Assembly (NCBI GenBank): GCA_040235505.1
Contig: JBECKW010000017.1
Span: forward strand, 1-64,000
Direction of reading: 5' to 3'
Length of the DNA: 64,000 bases
DNA from: JBECKW01 sp040235505
Lineage (GTDB): Bacteria; Desulfobacterota; Desulfobacteria; Desulfobacterales; JAFDDL01
How positions within the stretch are numbered: position 1 is the first letter of the stretch; each line of letters starts with the position of its first letter. Shown in pieces: positions 51,569-61,011 of the stretch. The notes beneath the pieces were generated by a model. That model did no database searches. It was not told the DNA's origin and saw nothing but the letters and a program-made list of their open reading frames with translations. The translations under genes were made by a program, and so were the position numbers.

Positions 51569-52129
51569 TTATATGGCATAAAGTAAAAAAGAAACAAGGG
51601 TTTTTCCGTATTTTCGCTGATCCTGCAGAACATACGGCGAAGCCCCCACTTCAATGGGCTCCCGGGGGGAATGTTCCACCATCACAATGGCGTCTTTTTC
51701 CAGCAGCCGGCCGGCATGCAGGCGGGCAAGGGTTGAACCGACAAAGCCCTTGTCATACGGCGGATCCATGAACACCAGCTGAAATCCGCCGCCCGAGGCG
51801 GACTGCCAGCTGAACTCAAGCCCCAGATCGCAGCGAAGCACCCGGCAGGCGGTGTCCAGCTTGCAGGCTGAAATGTTTTTTTGAATCACTGAAAGGGGTT
51901 GAGGATGATTGTCGACAAATACGGCATATACCGCCCCGCGGCTCAACGCCTCCAGCCCCAGACTTCCGGTCCCGGCAAACAGATCCAGAACTTTGGCCCC
52001 GTTCACTTCGGAGGTCAGGATATTAAAAACGGCCTCTCTTACCCGGTTTGCCGTCGGCCGGGTCAGCATTCCCGGAACGGAATACAGTTTTTTCCCTCTC
52101 AGCCGTCCGCCAATTACCCGAAGTTGCAT
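51569..52129 (-). CDS. rsmD: 16S rRNA (guanine(966)-N(2))-methyltransferase
   Basis: SAM-dependent methyltransferase acting on 16S rRNA during 30S assembly. The 186-aa protein has MQLRVIGGRLRGKKL and RPTANRVREAVFNIL at the N-terminus, the SAM motif VLDLFAGTGSLGLEALSRG and the catalytic DPPY in FMDPPYDKGF. It lies 3 nt downstream of ntrX and directly upstream of coaD. Confidence 0.94.
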   Translation of the reverse strand: MQLRVIGGRLRGKKLYSVPGMLTRPTANRVREAVFNILTSEVNGAKVLDLFAGTGSLGLEALSRGAVYAVFVDNHPQPLSVIQKNISACKLDTACRVLRCDLGLEFSWQSASGGGFQLVFMDPPYDKGFVGSTLARLHAGRLLEKDAIVMVEHSPREPIEVGASPYVLQDQRKYGKTLVSFLLYAI

Positions 52130-52132
52130 GGT

Positions 52133-53497
52133 TCAGGTTGTTTCATTCATATGTTTGATCTTTTTCCGCAGGGTTTCCACCGTCACCCCGATCGCTTCGG
52201 CGGCTTTGGTCAGATCGTTGTTGTGTTCCGAAAGCTTTTTCTGGATGAAGACCGCTTCAAATGCTTTGCTGGCTTCCTTCAACTGACCGACTGCAAACAA
52301 GTCATTCCCGTCCTGCATCGCCGACGGCGAACTCGATGGATTATAGGCTGGCGGCAGGTCAGACGCATCGATCACCTTTCGGCCCCCCATGATGGAAAGC
52401 CTTTCGATTAAATTTCGAAGCTCCCGAACATTTCCCGGCCAGTGGTAGGACATCAGGCAGTCCATCGCCTCCTGGCTCATTTTTTTCGGCTTGATTCGGC
52501 CCTGTTGGGAAAATTCGGATAAAAAGGTGTCCACAAGCATCGGGATATCTTCCAGACGCTGTCTCAGGGGCGGCACCTGAATCGGTATGACATTGAGCCG
52601 AAAATAAAGATCATCCCGAAAGCGACCCTCTTTGATTTCCTGCTCCAGATCCTTGTTCGTCGCCGCAATGACCCGGACATTCACCTGGATGGTCCGGGAA
52701 CTGCCAAGCCGCTGAAATTGTTGTTCCTGAAGCACCCGGAGAATTTTGGCCTGGGTTGAAAGATTCATATCACTGATCTCATCGAAGAAGAGGGTGCCGT
52801 GGTTCGCAATTTCAAATTTACCCAACTTTTTTACCTGGTTGTCTGATACCGCCCCCTTTTCCTGTCCGAACAGTTCGCTTTCGATCATGGCCTCGGGAAT
52901 GGCCGCACAATTCACGTCGACCCAGGCATTTCCCGCGCGGTTACTGAGATTATGGATGGTTCTTGCCACCAACTCCTTTCCCGTACCGTTTTCGCCAGAA
53001 ATTAAAATCCATGCATCCGACGGAGCCGCCTTGGCGATCTGTTTTCGAAGCAGCTGAACTTGCGGGCTGCTCCCGGTGATGGAGTGCTTTTCAATGGTTT
53101 TTTTCCTCAAATACTTATTTTCTTCTTCGAGCCGTCTGAAATCGAGAGCATTGTTGATGGCAAGAATGACCTTGTCGATGGAAAGCGGCTTTTCGATCAA
53201 ATCGAACGCTCCCATTTTTGTGGCCTTTACCGCGGTTTCGATGTTTCCGTGGCCGGAAATGAGGATCACCGGTATCGAAGGATTCTCCTTTTTTATCTCT
53301 TTCAGCGTTTCAATGCCGTCCATCCCCTGCATCCAGATGTCCAAAAGCACGATATCGGGGGATTCCGTTTCGATGATTTTAAGCGCCTCGTATCCGTTGG
53401 CCGCTGTCAGCACATCGAACCCGTCGTCGGAAAGTATTCCGCTCAAAGACTGGCGAATGGAAGCTTCATCGTCCACGATCAGTACAGATGGAAACAT
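52133..53497 (-). CDS. ntrX: NtrX-like AAA+ response regulator with altered GAFTGA
   Basis: A 454-aa regulator. The receiver domain has Asp53 as the phosphorylation site. The AAA+ domain has Walker A SGENGTGKE (168-176) and Walker B GTLFFDE (234-240). A Fis-type HTH at the C-terminus (about 425-448) is followed by few residues. The loop that normally reads GAFTGA is GAVSDN (215-220), so contact with sigma-54 is doubtful. It follows ntrY by 98 nt in a two-gene module. Probable role in nitrogen or envelope signalling is family-based. Confidence 0.9.
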   Translation of the reverse strand: MFPSVLIVDDEASIRQSLSGILSDDGFDVLTAANGYEALKIIETESPDIVLLDIWMQGMDGIETLKEIKKENPSIPVILISGHGNIETAVKATKMGAFDLIEKPLSIDKVILAINNALDFRRLEEENKYLRKKTIEKHSITGSSPQVQLLRKQIAKAAPSDAWILISGENGTGKELVARTIHNLSNRAGNAWVDVNCAAIPEAMIESELFGQEKGAVSDNQVKKLGKFEIANHGTLFFDEISDMNLSTQAKILRVLQEQQFQRLGSSRTIQVNVRVIAATNKDLEQEIKEGRFRDDLYFRLNVIPIQVPPLRQRLEDIPMLVDTFLSEFSQQGRIKPKKMSQEAMDCLMSYHWPGNVRELRNLIERLSIMGGRKVIDASDLPPAYNPSSSPSAMQDGNDLFAVGQLKEASKAFEAVFIQKKLSEHNNDLTKAAEAIGVTVETLRKKIKHMNETT

Positions 53498-53595
53498 GTT
53501 GTATCCTTAAAATAAAGTCGTTTAAGCTTGTGGTGCGCTTTCAAACTGGGCTAGCCTATCGGCCCGAAAATGTCAATGGTCCGCCAGCGTTTTTC

Positions 53596-55851
53596 CTAAG
53601 CCTCCACCCCGCCGGGTTCAACCGGCAGTTCGATGACGAACCTGGCACCCTGGGGCTGATTATCCAAGACCCGGATCATCCCGTAATGATCCGCGACAAT
53701 CGAATTTACGATGGTGAGACCAAGCCCCATGCCGGTTTGTTTGGTCGAAAAATAAGGCTCGAACAAACGAATCTTTTCTTCGTCGGTCACCCCCGGGCCT
53801 GTGTCAGTGACCTCGATACGAATCATTTTCAGGATCGGATCATGGGACACCGAAATGCCCAGGGTTCCCGAAGCCTTCATGGCCCCGATGGCATTATCGA
53901 CCAGGTTGATCATGGCCTGTTTCATCTGTTGCCGATCCAGGCTGACATCCGGAAGATTTTTGGAAATATTCACATCAAACGTCACGTCCGGGTGTCCTTC
54001 GCGATACAGGGCAACCGTTTCCTCGATGATGCTTTCCAGGCGGCACGGCAGCGGATTTGCCGACGGAAATTTTGCAAACGCGGAAAACTCGTTCACAAGG
54101 TTCCGAATCAGGGAAACATGGTCGACGATGGTCTGAACGCATTCCGTAAAAACCGTCTCGTTAATCCGATCCGAATATTTTCGATTCAGGCGCTGGGCGG
54201 AAAGTGCAATGGGCGTCAACGGATTTTTAACCTCGTGGGCGATGCGCCGGGCCACTTCACGCCATGCGGCAAGTCTCTGCGCCTTTTCAAGCTCGGTCAG
54301 GTCGTCAAACACCAGAACATAGCCCAGAGGATTGTCACGATCGTCCTTCAGTGCTTTCACATGCAGCAAAAAGCTTCGCGGACGATCCTGGATCGAGATG
54401 CGAATGGTCGTTTCCAGCGACCCTGTCACTGACCGCGAAAGCTTCTCGCGAAGTTCCTCGGCGAGTTTGGTGTTTCCACTTTTTAAAAGCCGGTGGTAGG
54501 ATCGGCTCAGGACTTCATCCACATCCAAATTCAGCATCTGTTCTGCAGATTTGCTCATGGTCGTGATCCTGCCGCGTGCATCCAGCGAGACAACCCCCGC
54601 GGAGACGTGCTTCAACACGATTTCCATAAACTGCCGCCGTTCTTCTATCTCAATATTCTGGGTCCGAAGTATTTGAGCCGATCGTTCGAGCTGCCGCCTT
54701 CCGTCACGCAGATCCTGTGTCATCTTATTGAAGGAATCCACCAGACTTCCGATTTCATCATCCGCAACAAGATCAATCGTTACATCCAGATCCCCTTCGG
54801 CCACACGAAGCGTTCCCTCCGCAAGCTCTTTGATGGGGATGCTTAAGGTTTTGGCAAGATAAAAACCGAACCAAACGGAGCAAAAAAGAACCAGAAGCGC
54901 AACGATGGAAAGCGCCAGGTAGTAAATGATCTGAATCGGTCGCCGGAGGAGCTTCATCTGCCCATACCCCTCGTACCCGCTTTTGATGGTCTGAAGTGCA
55001 TCGGCAAGATCAATTGAAATAATATCCGTCACCACAACAAATCCTTGCGCCGTCTCCCGCTGCGCGCCAAAGGGAATCGTTGAGATCGTTTTGACAAGTT
55101 CTCCCGAAGAAAACGACTGCGTCAGAAGACGGACCCCGTTCGGCCCCGGCTCCTTCTGAAGTTGATCGGCTGAAATCTGCCTGAACTCGACCGCCTCGAG
55201 TTTTTGGGAAAAGGAGGATGCTATCTGCTGAAAATTGCCTGTATATATTTCTACCCCCTGAAGGTGGTAAGCCGCCCGTGCCGTTTTCAGATAATCGGTC
55301 AGTGCCGCCCGTTTGTCTTCTGCCAAAAAGCCCCTTGATTTTACATGCGAAGATATTTCTTCCAAGAAATATCGATTGTCTTTTTCCTCCTGGGCATAAA
55401 CCTGCTGGCCCACGCTCAGTGAGGATTTGAGAGCTTGTTCGACATTCACATCCAGCCAACTCGATACCTGTAAAGTGATAAAGTTGATTGAAAAGAAAAA
55501 AAGCACAGTCGTCGGGAGTAGTGAAAGGGTAACAAAGGATAGAACCATCCTTGTTCGAAGCTTTGCCCCCATGGTTTTTCTCTTGCGGTCGTAGAGGAGT
55601 TTGACGATGTTTCGAAACACGAGGAAAATCATCAGGAGGAGAAGCAGGAGATTGATATTGATCAGAATGAACATCAAGACCGTGCTGGAGAGCGAAATAT
55701 CCCTGCCGATATCCACGATCCTGTTTTCAGCATACGTGAGCAGGGCGACGACAAACACAATACAAACGATAATGATGATTTCCCGTTTTCTACGCTTTCG
55801 GTCCTCTTCCGTAAAAAACGATACGGCAGGTTTCGGGGAGGCTTCGTTCAT
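53596..55851 (-). CDS. ntrY: NtrY-like sensor histidine kinase
   Basis: A 751-aa membrane kinase. Hydrophobic segments near the N-terminus (IIIIVCIVFVVALLTY; LMFILININLLLLLLMIFLV) and about residues 300-325 bracket a periplasmic domain. HAMP, PAS (about 390-480), HisKA (RIAHEVKNPLTP, His about 538) and HATPase_c (N box DNAIGAM; G1 DTGPG; G2 GMGLGL) follow. It is the cognate kinase of the ntrX product encoded next. Confidence 0.92.
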   Translation of the reverse strand: MNEASPKPAVSFFTEEDRKRRKREIIIIVCIVFVVALLTYAENRIVDIGRDISLSSTVLMFILININLLLLLLMIFLVFRNIVKLLYDRKRKTMGAKLRTRMVLSFVTLSLLPTTVLFFFSINFITLQVSSWLDVNVEQALKSSLSVGQQVYAQEEKDNRYFLEEISSHVKSRGFLAEDKRAALTDYLKTARAAYHLQGVEIYTGNFQQIASSFSQKLEAVEFRQISADQLQKEPGPNGVRLLTQSFSSGELVKTISTIPFGAQRETAQGFVVVTDIISIDLADALQTIKSGYEGYGQMKLLRRPIQIIYYLALSIVALLVLFCSVWFGFYLAKTLSIPIKELAEGTLRVAEGDLDVTIDLVADDEIGSLVDSFNKMTQDLRDGRRQLERSAQILRTQNIEIEERRQFMEIVLKHVSAGVVSLDARGRITTMSKSAEQMLNLDVDEVLSRSYHRLLKSGNTKLAEELREKLSRSVTGSLETTIRISIQDRPRSFLLHVKALKDDRDNPLGYVLVFDDLTELEKAQRLAAWREVARRIAHEVKNPLTPIALSAQRLNRKYSDRINETVFTECVQTIVDHVSLIRNLVNEFSAFAKFPSANPLPCRLESIIEETVALYREGHPDVTFDVNISKNLPDVSLDRQQMKQAMINLVDNAIGAMKASGTLGISVSHDPILKMIRIEVTDTGPGVTDEEKIRLFEPYFSTKQTGMGLGLTIVNSIVADHYGMIRVLDNQPQGARFVIELPVEPGGVEA

Positions 55852-55905
55852 CTCAAAGAAAAAATGCCTGTTTCGGGTCTGAGGTTGGTTAAGGCCCCCT
55901 TGAAC

Positions 55906-56460
55906 TTAAAATGTGAAATCAATCGCATACCAATCCGTTTCAACGTCCCAGAAAGAAAGAAAGAAAAGAATTTTGTGCAGGTGCAGGGGAAGCGTAAATT
56001 TGCTTAATTCCGCCTTGGCGCGTATCTGGTAGTGTTGGCCCTTTTCCAGCTTCTTGAGAGATACGATTCGAAGACTGTCGATCTTGATCATCAGCTGTTG
56101 AGCCTCTTCAAAAGAACTGGTGTACACCGGTCCGCTCGAATCCCAGGATCGGTCTACACGAAATTCCTTTTTCAGATTATCGTATTTAATCACATGGGTG
56201 ACCTTTAAATCGACGATATTTTTATTGAACCAGTAATTTCGCTCCTTGTTGAGCGTGATGTAAAATGTAAACGTGGTGGGCACGCCGCTTAGAATCGCTT
56301 TTTTTGTCTTGTCGCTGAAAGCACCCGTGGCGTTTAGATACAACAGCAAGTCATCGCGGTTGTTGGTGACCACGATATTTGTCAACGCCGCGTCTTGAGC
56401 AAAGAGAATCTGCTGGGAAAAAAGCAGCAGTCCGATAAATATGAGTAACCCTTTTCGCAT
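55906..56460 (-). CDS. DUF4390 protein
   Basis: A 184-aa exported protein with a signal peptide (LLIFIGLLLFSQQILFAQDA). The conserved parts are TNNRDDLLLYLNATGAFSDK, WFNKNIVDLKVTHVIKYD and a C-terminal FWDVETDWY. DUF4390 genes commonly sit just upstream of ntrY/ntrX, as here. Function is not known. It follows lpxC (gap 115 nt). Confidence 0.8.
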   Translation of the reverse strand: MRKGLLIFIGLLLFSQQILFAQDAALTNIVVTNNRDDLLLYLNATGAFSDKTKKAILSGVPTTFTFYITLNKERNYWFNKNIVDLKVTHVIKYDNLKKEFRVDRSWDSSGPVYTSSFEEAQQLMIKIDSLRIVSLKKLEKGQHYQIRAKAELSKFTLPLHLHKILFFLSFWDVETDWYAIDFTF

Positions 56461-56575
56461 CAGTAATTATTCACTTAACAGTTCGAAAACTCGCCTTAAA
56501 AGTGGGCAATGGCATATAAAATTATTTAAACCGGCAATTATGAAAACATATTCGCTGTTTATAACGAATAGAGGC

Positions 56576-57484
56576 TCAAATGGCAAGTTCTTTCAACTGT
56601 GGTTTGGAGGGGTAAATCGGCGCTGATAGAATTTTGGTTTCCCAGGCATCCTTTCTGGCAAAAAAAGTGTTGAGAAAGTGGTAATGAAAGGCATGTCCCG
56701 ACTTCTCGGCCACGATACGACCCTGAATCGGCATTCCTAGTAGCGAAAAATCTCCAAGACAATCCAGCATCTTATGGCGGACAAATTCATCCGGATACCG
56801 GAGGCCGTTGGGATTGAGAATTTTTTGATTGTCGATCACCACCACATTGTCCAGAGAGGCGCCCCGTGCAAACCCATATTGTTTCAAGTATTCATATTCA
56901 TGAAGAAAACCAAAGGTTCGGGCACCGGCTATATCCGCTTCGAACAACTCGCCGGTTAAATCCAAAGAGCATGTCTGCCGTCCAATCAGGGGGTGATCAT
57001 AATCAATGGCATAGGTGATCTGGAATTGATCCGCTGGGTATAGACCGATGAATTTACCCCCTTCCTCCAATTCTATCGGCTGCTTCACGACAAAATAACA
57101 TCGGGAGCTGCTTTGTTCTTCGACCCCCGCGGATTTCAGAAGTGAAGCAAACGGTGCGGCACTGCCATCCATGATGGGCATTTCATATGAATCGAGTTCC
57201 ACCTTTGCATTATCAATCCCCAGCGCGGCGAAGCTGGCCATCAAGTGTTCAATGGTGGAAACGATAAAGCCGTCATTTCCAATGACCGTTGCAAGGCTTG
57301 TGTCCACCACATTGTTAAAATGGGCGGAAACGCCGGGGCAATCCGGAAGGTCTGTACGGAAAAATTTAATGCCGTAATTATCCTGTGCCGGATGAATCGT
57401 CAGCTGGACCGCTTTCCCAGAGTGCATGCCGACACCGGAACAGCTGACGGTTTCAGCTAATGTTCGTTGATTTGTATGAAACAT
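56576..57484 (-). CDS. lpxC: UDP-3-O-acyl-N-acetylglucosamine deacetylase
   Basis: Zinc enzyme of lipid A synthesis and the committed step. The 302-aa protein has SGVGMHSGKAV, the first ligand in STIEHLMASF (His79 region), YEMPIMDGSAAPF, the second pair RHKMLDCLGDFSLLG, and the late HAFHYHFL. It is strong evidence for a lipopolysaccharide-containing outer membrane. ATG 57484. A hairpin ACCAC/GTGGT lies 26-47 nt upstream of the ATG. Confidence 0.96.
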   Translation of the reverse strand: MFHTNQRTLAETVSCSGVGMHSGKAVQLTIHPAQDNYGIKFFRTDLPDCPGVSAHFNNVVDTSLATVIGNDGFIVSTIEHLMASFAALGIDNAKVELDSYEMPIMDGSAAPFASLLKSAGVEEQSSSRCYFVVKQPIELEEGGKFIGLYPADQFQITYAIDYDHPLIGRQTCSLDLTGELFEADIAGARTFGFLHEYEYLKQYGFARGASLDNVVVIDNQKILNPNGLRYPDEFVRHKMLDCLGDFSLLGMPIQGRIVAEKSGHAFHYHFLNTFFARKDAWETKILSAPIYPSKPQLKELAI

Positions 57485-57541
57485 GTTCCCTGCTCTTATT
57501 CTTAATAAAAACCACGCTCTTTATGTGGTTATTAATTTTTA

Positions 57542-57570
57542 TTGACAAAACAATTACCGCTAACTTATAC
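57542..57570 (+). promoter_or_regulatory. Promoter of yifB
   Basis: TTGACA (57542-57547), a 17-nt spacer and TTATAC (57565-57570). The leader to ATG 57687 is about 110 nt. It lies in the divergent region between lpxC and yifB. Confidence 0.7.
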
Positions 57571-57686
57571 AACTAACTGAAATAAAATACAAGTTTTCTC
57601 TTACCTTTTGATGTTTCCTGTCGTTTATCCCCTTTGAACCGGCCCGCGGGCTGTTCTGTTACCTGGCCACCCCAAAAGGAGATGAG

Positions 57687-59222
57687 ATGATCGCAAGAGT
57701 CATGAGCAGCACAGTTATCGGGATTGATGCCCATTTGATAGAGGTGGAAGTGGATATTTCCAATGGACTTCCGTCCTTTACCATCGTTGGTCTTCCCGAA
57801 GCCGCCGTCAAGGAAAGCAAAGAGCGGGTTAAATCGGCAATCCATAATTCTGGTTATTCCTTTCCCGATGATAGAATTACAGTAAATCTGGCGCCGGCGA
57901 ACATTAAAAAAGACGGTACCGGTTTTGATCTGCCCATGGCTATCGGACTTCTGTCCGCCACGGGCATCCTGCCAGGCCATATCACCTCCCGTTTTTGCAT
58001 CATGGGAGAATTGTCACTCGATGGTAGAATAAAGCCGGTCAAAGGTTCTCTACCCATGGCCTTGGCTGCCGGAGCGGCCGGGTATGCCGGCATCCTGGTC
58101 CCCATGGAAAACGGCAAAGAGGCCGCTGTCACTCCGGATATCCCTGTGTATCCGGTATCAACGTTGCACCAGGCAGTCGATTTTTTCAGGGGCAGCGAAA
58201 CGATACAGCCGCAACACATTGAAATAAAAGACGTTTTCAACACAGTCCCCAATGAGGATATCGATTATGCCGAAGTCCAGGGACAGGAACATGCAAAGCG
58301 GGCCCTCGAAATATCGGCCGCCGGCGGCCACAATCTCCTGATGATAGGTCCTCCCGGATCCGGAAAGACGATGCTCGCACGACGACTGCCCACGATTCTT
58401 CCGCCCCTTTCTTTCGACGAATCAATGGATACCACGAAAGTATTTTCCGTGGCGGGCTTGCTGGACTCAAACCAGGCCCTGGTCCAAACCCGACCGTTTC
58501 GATCTCCTCACCATACGATTTCCGATGCCGGCCTGATTGGTGGCGGGCATATTCCCCGTCCGGGGGAAGTCAGCCTGGCACATAACGGGGTTCTTTTTCT
58601 CGACGAACTTTCCGAATTTAAGAAGCACGTTCTCGAGGTGCTGAGGCAACCCCTGGAAGACCAGTCCGTCACGATCTCCCGTGCGGCCATGCCCCTCTCC
58701 TATCCCGCCTGTTTTATGCTGGTGGCTGCCATGAACCCTTGCCCGTGCGGATTTTTTGGGGATCCCAAGCACGAATGCTACTGCACCCACCACCAAATTC
58801 ACCGGTATCGTTCCAAGATTTCAGGTCCGCTTCTGGACCGGATTGACCTGCAGGTGGAAGTACCGGCCGTTCCGTTTAAGGATCTGAAAAATACGCACGC
58901 CGCCGAATCGTCAAAGGAAATTCGTGGGCGGGTAATGGCTGCCCGGCGTATCCAGTCAAAACGTTTTCAAAAAACAAAGCTTCATGCGAATGCGCAAATG
59001 AAGAGCCGACATATCCACAAATACTGTCAAATCGATGGTCGGGCCGAGTCGCTGTTGGAAACAGCGATCGAGAAACTGGGTCTATCGGCCCGGGCCTATA
59101 ACCGTATTTTAAAGATTTCAAGAACCATCGCGGACCTTTGCGGTGAAATGCAGATCACCGCCGAGCACATTTCCGAGGCGGTTCAATATCGAAACCTGGA
59201 TAGAAAAGCCCGCACCGCCTGA
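57687..59222 (+). CDS. YifB/ComM-family Mg-chelatase-like AAA+ ATPase
   Basis: A 511-aa protein. The N-terminal ChlI domain (residues about 20-140, VEVDISNGLPSFTIVGLPE) precedes an AAA+ Mg-chelatase module with Walker A GPPGSGKTM, Walker B GVLFLDELSEF, and a cysteine set in NPCPCGFFGDPKHECYC. The C-terminal Mg_chelatase_C domain is present. ComM-like helicase activity during natural transformation is known for family members. AAAGGAGA lies 8 nt upstream of the ATG. It converges with the lipoprotein gene at 59231 (8-nt gap). Confidence 0.93.
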   Translation: MIARVMSSTVIGIDAHLIEVEVDISNGLPSFTIVGLPEAAVKESKERVKSAIHNSGYSFPDDRITVNLAPANIKKDGTGFDLPMAIGLLSATGILPGHITSRFCIMGELSLDGRIKPVKGSLPMALAAGAAGYAGILVPMENGKEAAVTPDIPVYPVSTLHQAVDFFRGSETIQPQHIEIKDVFNTVPNEDIDYAEVQGQEHAKRALEISAAGGHNLLMIGPPGSGKTMLARRLPTILPPLSFDESMDTTKVFSVAGLLDSNQALVQTRPFRSPHHTISDAGLIGGGHIPRPGEVSLAHNGVLFLDELSEFKKHVLEVLRQPLEDQSVTISRAAMPLSYPACFMLVAAMNPCPCGFFGDPKHECYCTHHQIHRYRSKISGPLLDRIDLQVEVPAVPFKDLKNTHAAESSKEIRGRVMAARRIQSKRFQKTKLHANAQMKSRHIHKYCQIDGRAESLLETAIEKLGLSARAYNRILKISRTIADLCGEMQITAEHISEAVQYRNLDRKARTA

Positions 59223-59230
59223 AAATAGAA

Positions 59231-60286
59231 TCAGTTCCGTGAACCGGGGTTGGCTGCAAGTTCGATCATGGCCCACAACTGAAGGGAAGATGCCGAGCTT
59301 CTGCTCATGCCACCGCCTCCCGGACCGCCGCCCATTCCACCACCCGGACTCCTCCCCATGCCGCCGCCGCCCATTCCACCGCCCGAGCTACTCCCCACGT
59401 CTCCAAAGTTCATAATGCCCCCCATGTCGCCTACCGTGCCACCGCTCATACCACCACTGCCCATACCACTTCGCATATCGCCCCCCCTGCCACCTTTCAT
59501 GCCGTCGCCACTCTTTCCTTGGGCATCCGTTTTTTCTGAAACCAAGCCGATCAGGCAATCTCCATTTTTAGAGCGCACCGCGGCATATGGGGTTTTTTCG
59601 GTTTTATTCAAAGGAATCTTAACTTCATACACGAGGCCCCCTTCCTTTGCCTGGGAAAAGCTTTCCTCAACGCCCAGTTTCTTAAGTTTTTCAGCCTGGA
59701 TGATTTGGCCGGAATCATCTTCGGAGGAAAGTATTTCAAAATCCGTTGCAGTTTCAGAAGCTCGGCTGTCCCGTCCACCGAGGTCTTCCTTAGGAGAGCC
59801 CTGTCCTTGGTTCGGAGGATTTTGGTCCGGACCTTTCTGGTCTTCACCTTTTCCAAGATCACCTGGCGGAGCATTTCTCGAACTTCTTGGAGCGCCGCGA
59901 CCTTCCGGGCCGCCAAAACCGCCCATGTCTCCGGAACCGTCTGCTCCCGCCAGGTATCGCAACCCCCAAAGTTTATTTTTTGTTTTGTTCTGGCACACCC
60001 AAAGCGTAAAACCGCCCTGCCGGATCTGCCGCTCGATATTTTCATCTTTGCATACCAGGCAAAGGTAAAGGTTCTGAGCGTCATTTCGAATTCCTATCTT
60101 GGTGTTGGTCTCCTCATCATAATACATGCTCCCGTCCAGCCATTCATTATACCGGCCATCCACGACGATTTGTCCGCTTGCCCATCGACTGTTGACGGAA
60201 ACCATCTGCTCACAACCACCGACAAATAACATTCCAAGGCTCAAGACACCTCCCAGAAAACCGACACCCCACCGATTTAAATTCAT
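59231..60286 (-). CDS. Lipoprotein with CBM9-like domain and Gly/Met-rich tail
   Basis: A 351-aa predicted lipoprotein with a lipobox LFVGGC. IVVDGRYNEWLDGSMYYD resembles the start of a CBM9/DOMON-like domain. Two low-complexity regions follow: a charged Pro/Gln/Gly/Asp segment at about 140-200, and a terminal region (about 265-340) with repeated GGM and GGG motifs. ATG 60286 has GGGAGTGGAAAG upstream; an alternative ATG lies at 60310. I do not recognise an orthologue by full length. Role unknown, possibly envelope-exposed. Confidence 0.7.
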   Translation of the reverse strand: MNLNRWGVGFLGGVLSLGMLFVGGCEQMVSVNSRWASGQIVVDGRYNEWLDGSMYYDEETNTKIGIRNDAQNLYLCLVCKDENIERQIRQGGFTLWVCQNKTKNKLWGLRYLAGADGSGDMGGFGGPEGRGAPRSSRNAPPGDLGKGEDQKGPDQNPPNQGQGSPKEDLGGRDSRASETATDFEILSSEDDSGQIIQAEKLKKLGVEESFSQAKEGGLVYEVKIPLNKTEKTPYAAVRSKNGDCLIGLVSEKTDAQGKSGDGMKGGRGGDMRSGMGSGGMSGGTVGDMGGIMNFGDVGSSSGGGMGGGGMGRSPGGGMGGGPGGGGMSRSSASSLQLWAMIELAANPGSRN

Positions 60287-60653
60287 GCGCTTTCCACTCC
60301 CTAGCATCAAGAGGTTATAATCGACTCGTTTTTAGCTCCGTTATCTGCACATGTAGGAAACGGTCCAACCGCCGGTTAGGTTACCGCCTTTTACCCTATC
60401 AAAAGAAATTTATTGAAAGCGACGGCAAAGTTGAAAGACGGCTTGAAAACGGACGCATTTCAAGGCATGTGCGTCATTATCTGAAAATGGTGGCAGGTCA
60501 TGTCGTCGAGAGATGGCCTGATATCAATTTTAAGGGGTGGTTTGTTTTATGCAGCCCGAGTATTTGACCAACAGAAGATCGCCCGTCTTGAACGATTTGA
60601 AAGAGTCGTTTTTTTGGGAGATCCAAAATTTTTCTCGAGAATCAAGCAGCGGA
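60287..60653. other. Gene-free stretch
   Basis: About 370 nt between the lipoprotein start and the next minus-strand gene. I see no supported ORF, tRNA or strong hairpin. Rightward frames crossing it lack ribosome-binding sites and run opposite to genes on the other strand. Confidence 0.4.
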
Positions 60654-61001
60654 TTACGCTTCGAGCCCCTCCTTTTTTAAGAGGTCATGATACCAGATGG
60701 AAAATTCATACATGGCACGGAATCGGTCCTCATCGTTCACCATTCCAAGACAGATCTCAAGAACGCCGCGGCCGTATTCATTGCTGTAAGTTTCTCCTTC
60801 CCGGGTTTGAAGAAATTCACGGACAAGCATCTGACTCGTCCGCCGGGTTTTATCCTTTCGAATATCGATCGGATCTTTGGGTTCTTCAAAAGGATCCCAC
60901 TTGTCGTATCCCCGTTTCAGAATATGCTTCTGACGTCTGGGGGACATGCTTTCAAAAATGGCTTTTTTTCTTTCCGCTTTCTTTTCTTCCATATCGTCCA
61001 T
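60654..61001 (-). CDS. Conserved-looking small protein, function unknown
   Basis: A 115-aa charged protein. The N-terminus reads MDDMEEKKAERKKAIF, followed by SMSPRRQKHILKRGYDKWDP and ends KKEGLEA. It looks soluble and helical. ATG 61001 follows AAAGG at suitable spacing; longer in-frame versions extend into the preceding gene. It starts 10 nt after the YkgJ-like stop (61012), so the two are likely co-transcribed. I do not recognise a named family. Confidence 0.7.
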   Translation of the reverse strand: MDDMEEKKAERKKAIFESMSPRRQKHILKRGYDKWDPFEEPKDPIDIRKDKTRRTSQMLVREFLQTREGETYSNEYGRGVLEICLGMVNDEDRFRAMYEFSIWYHDLLKKEGLEA

Positions 61002-61011
61002 CACGGTACCT

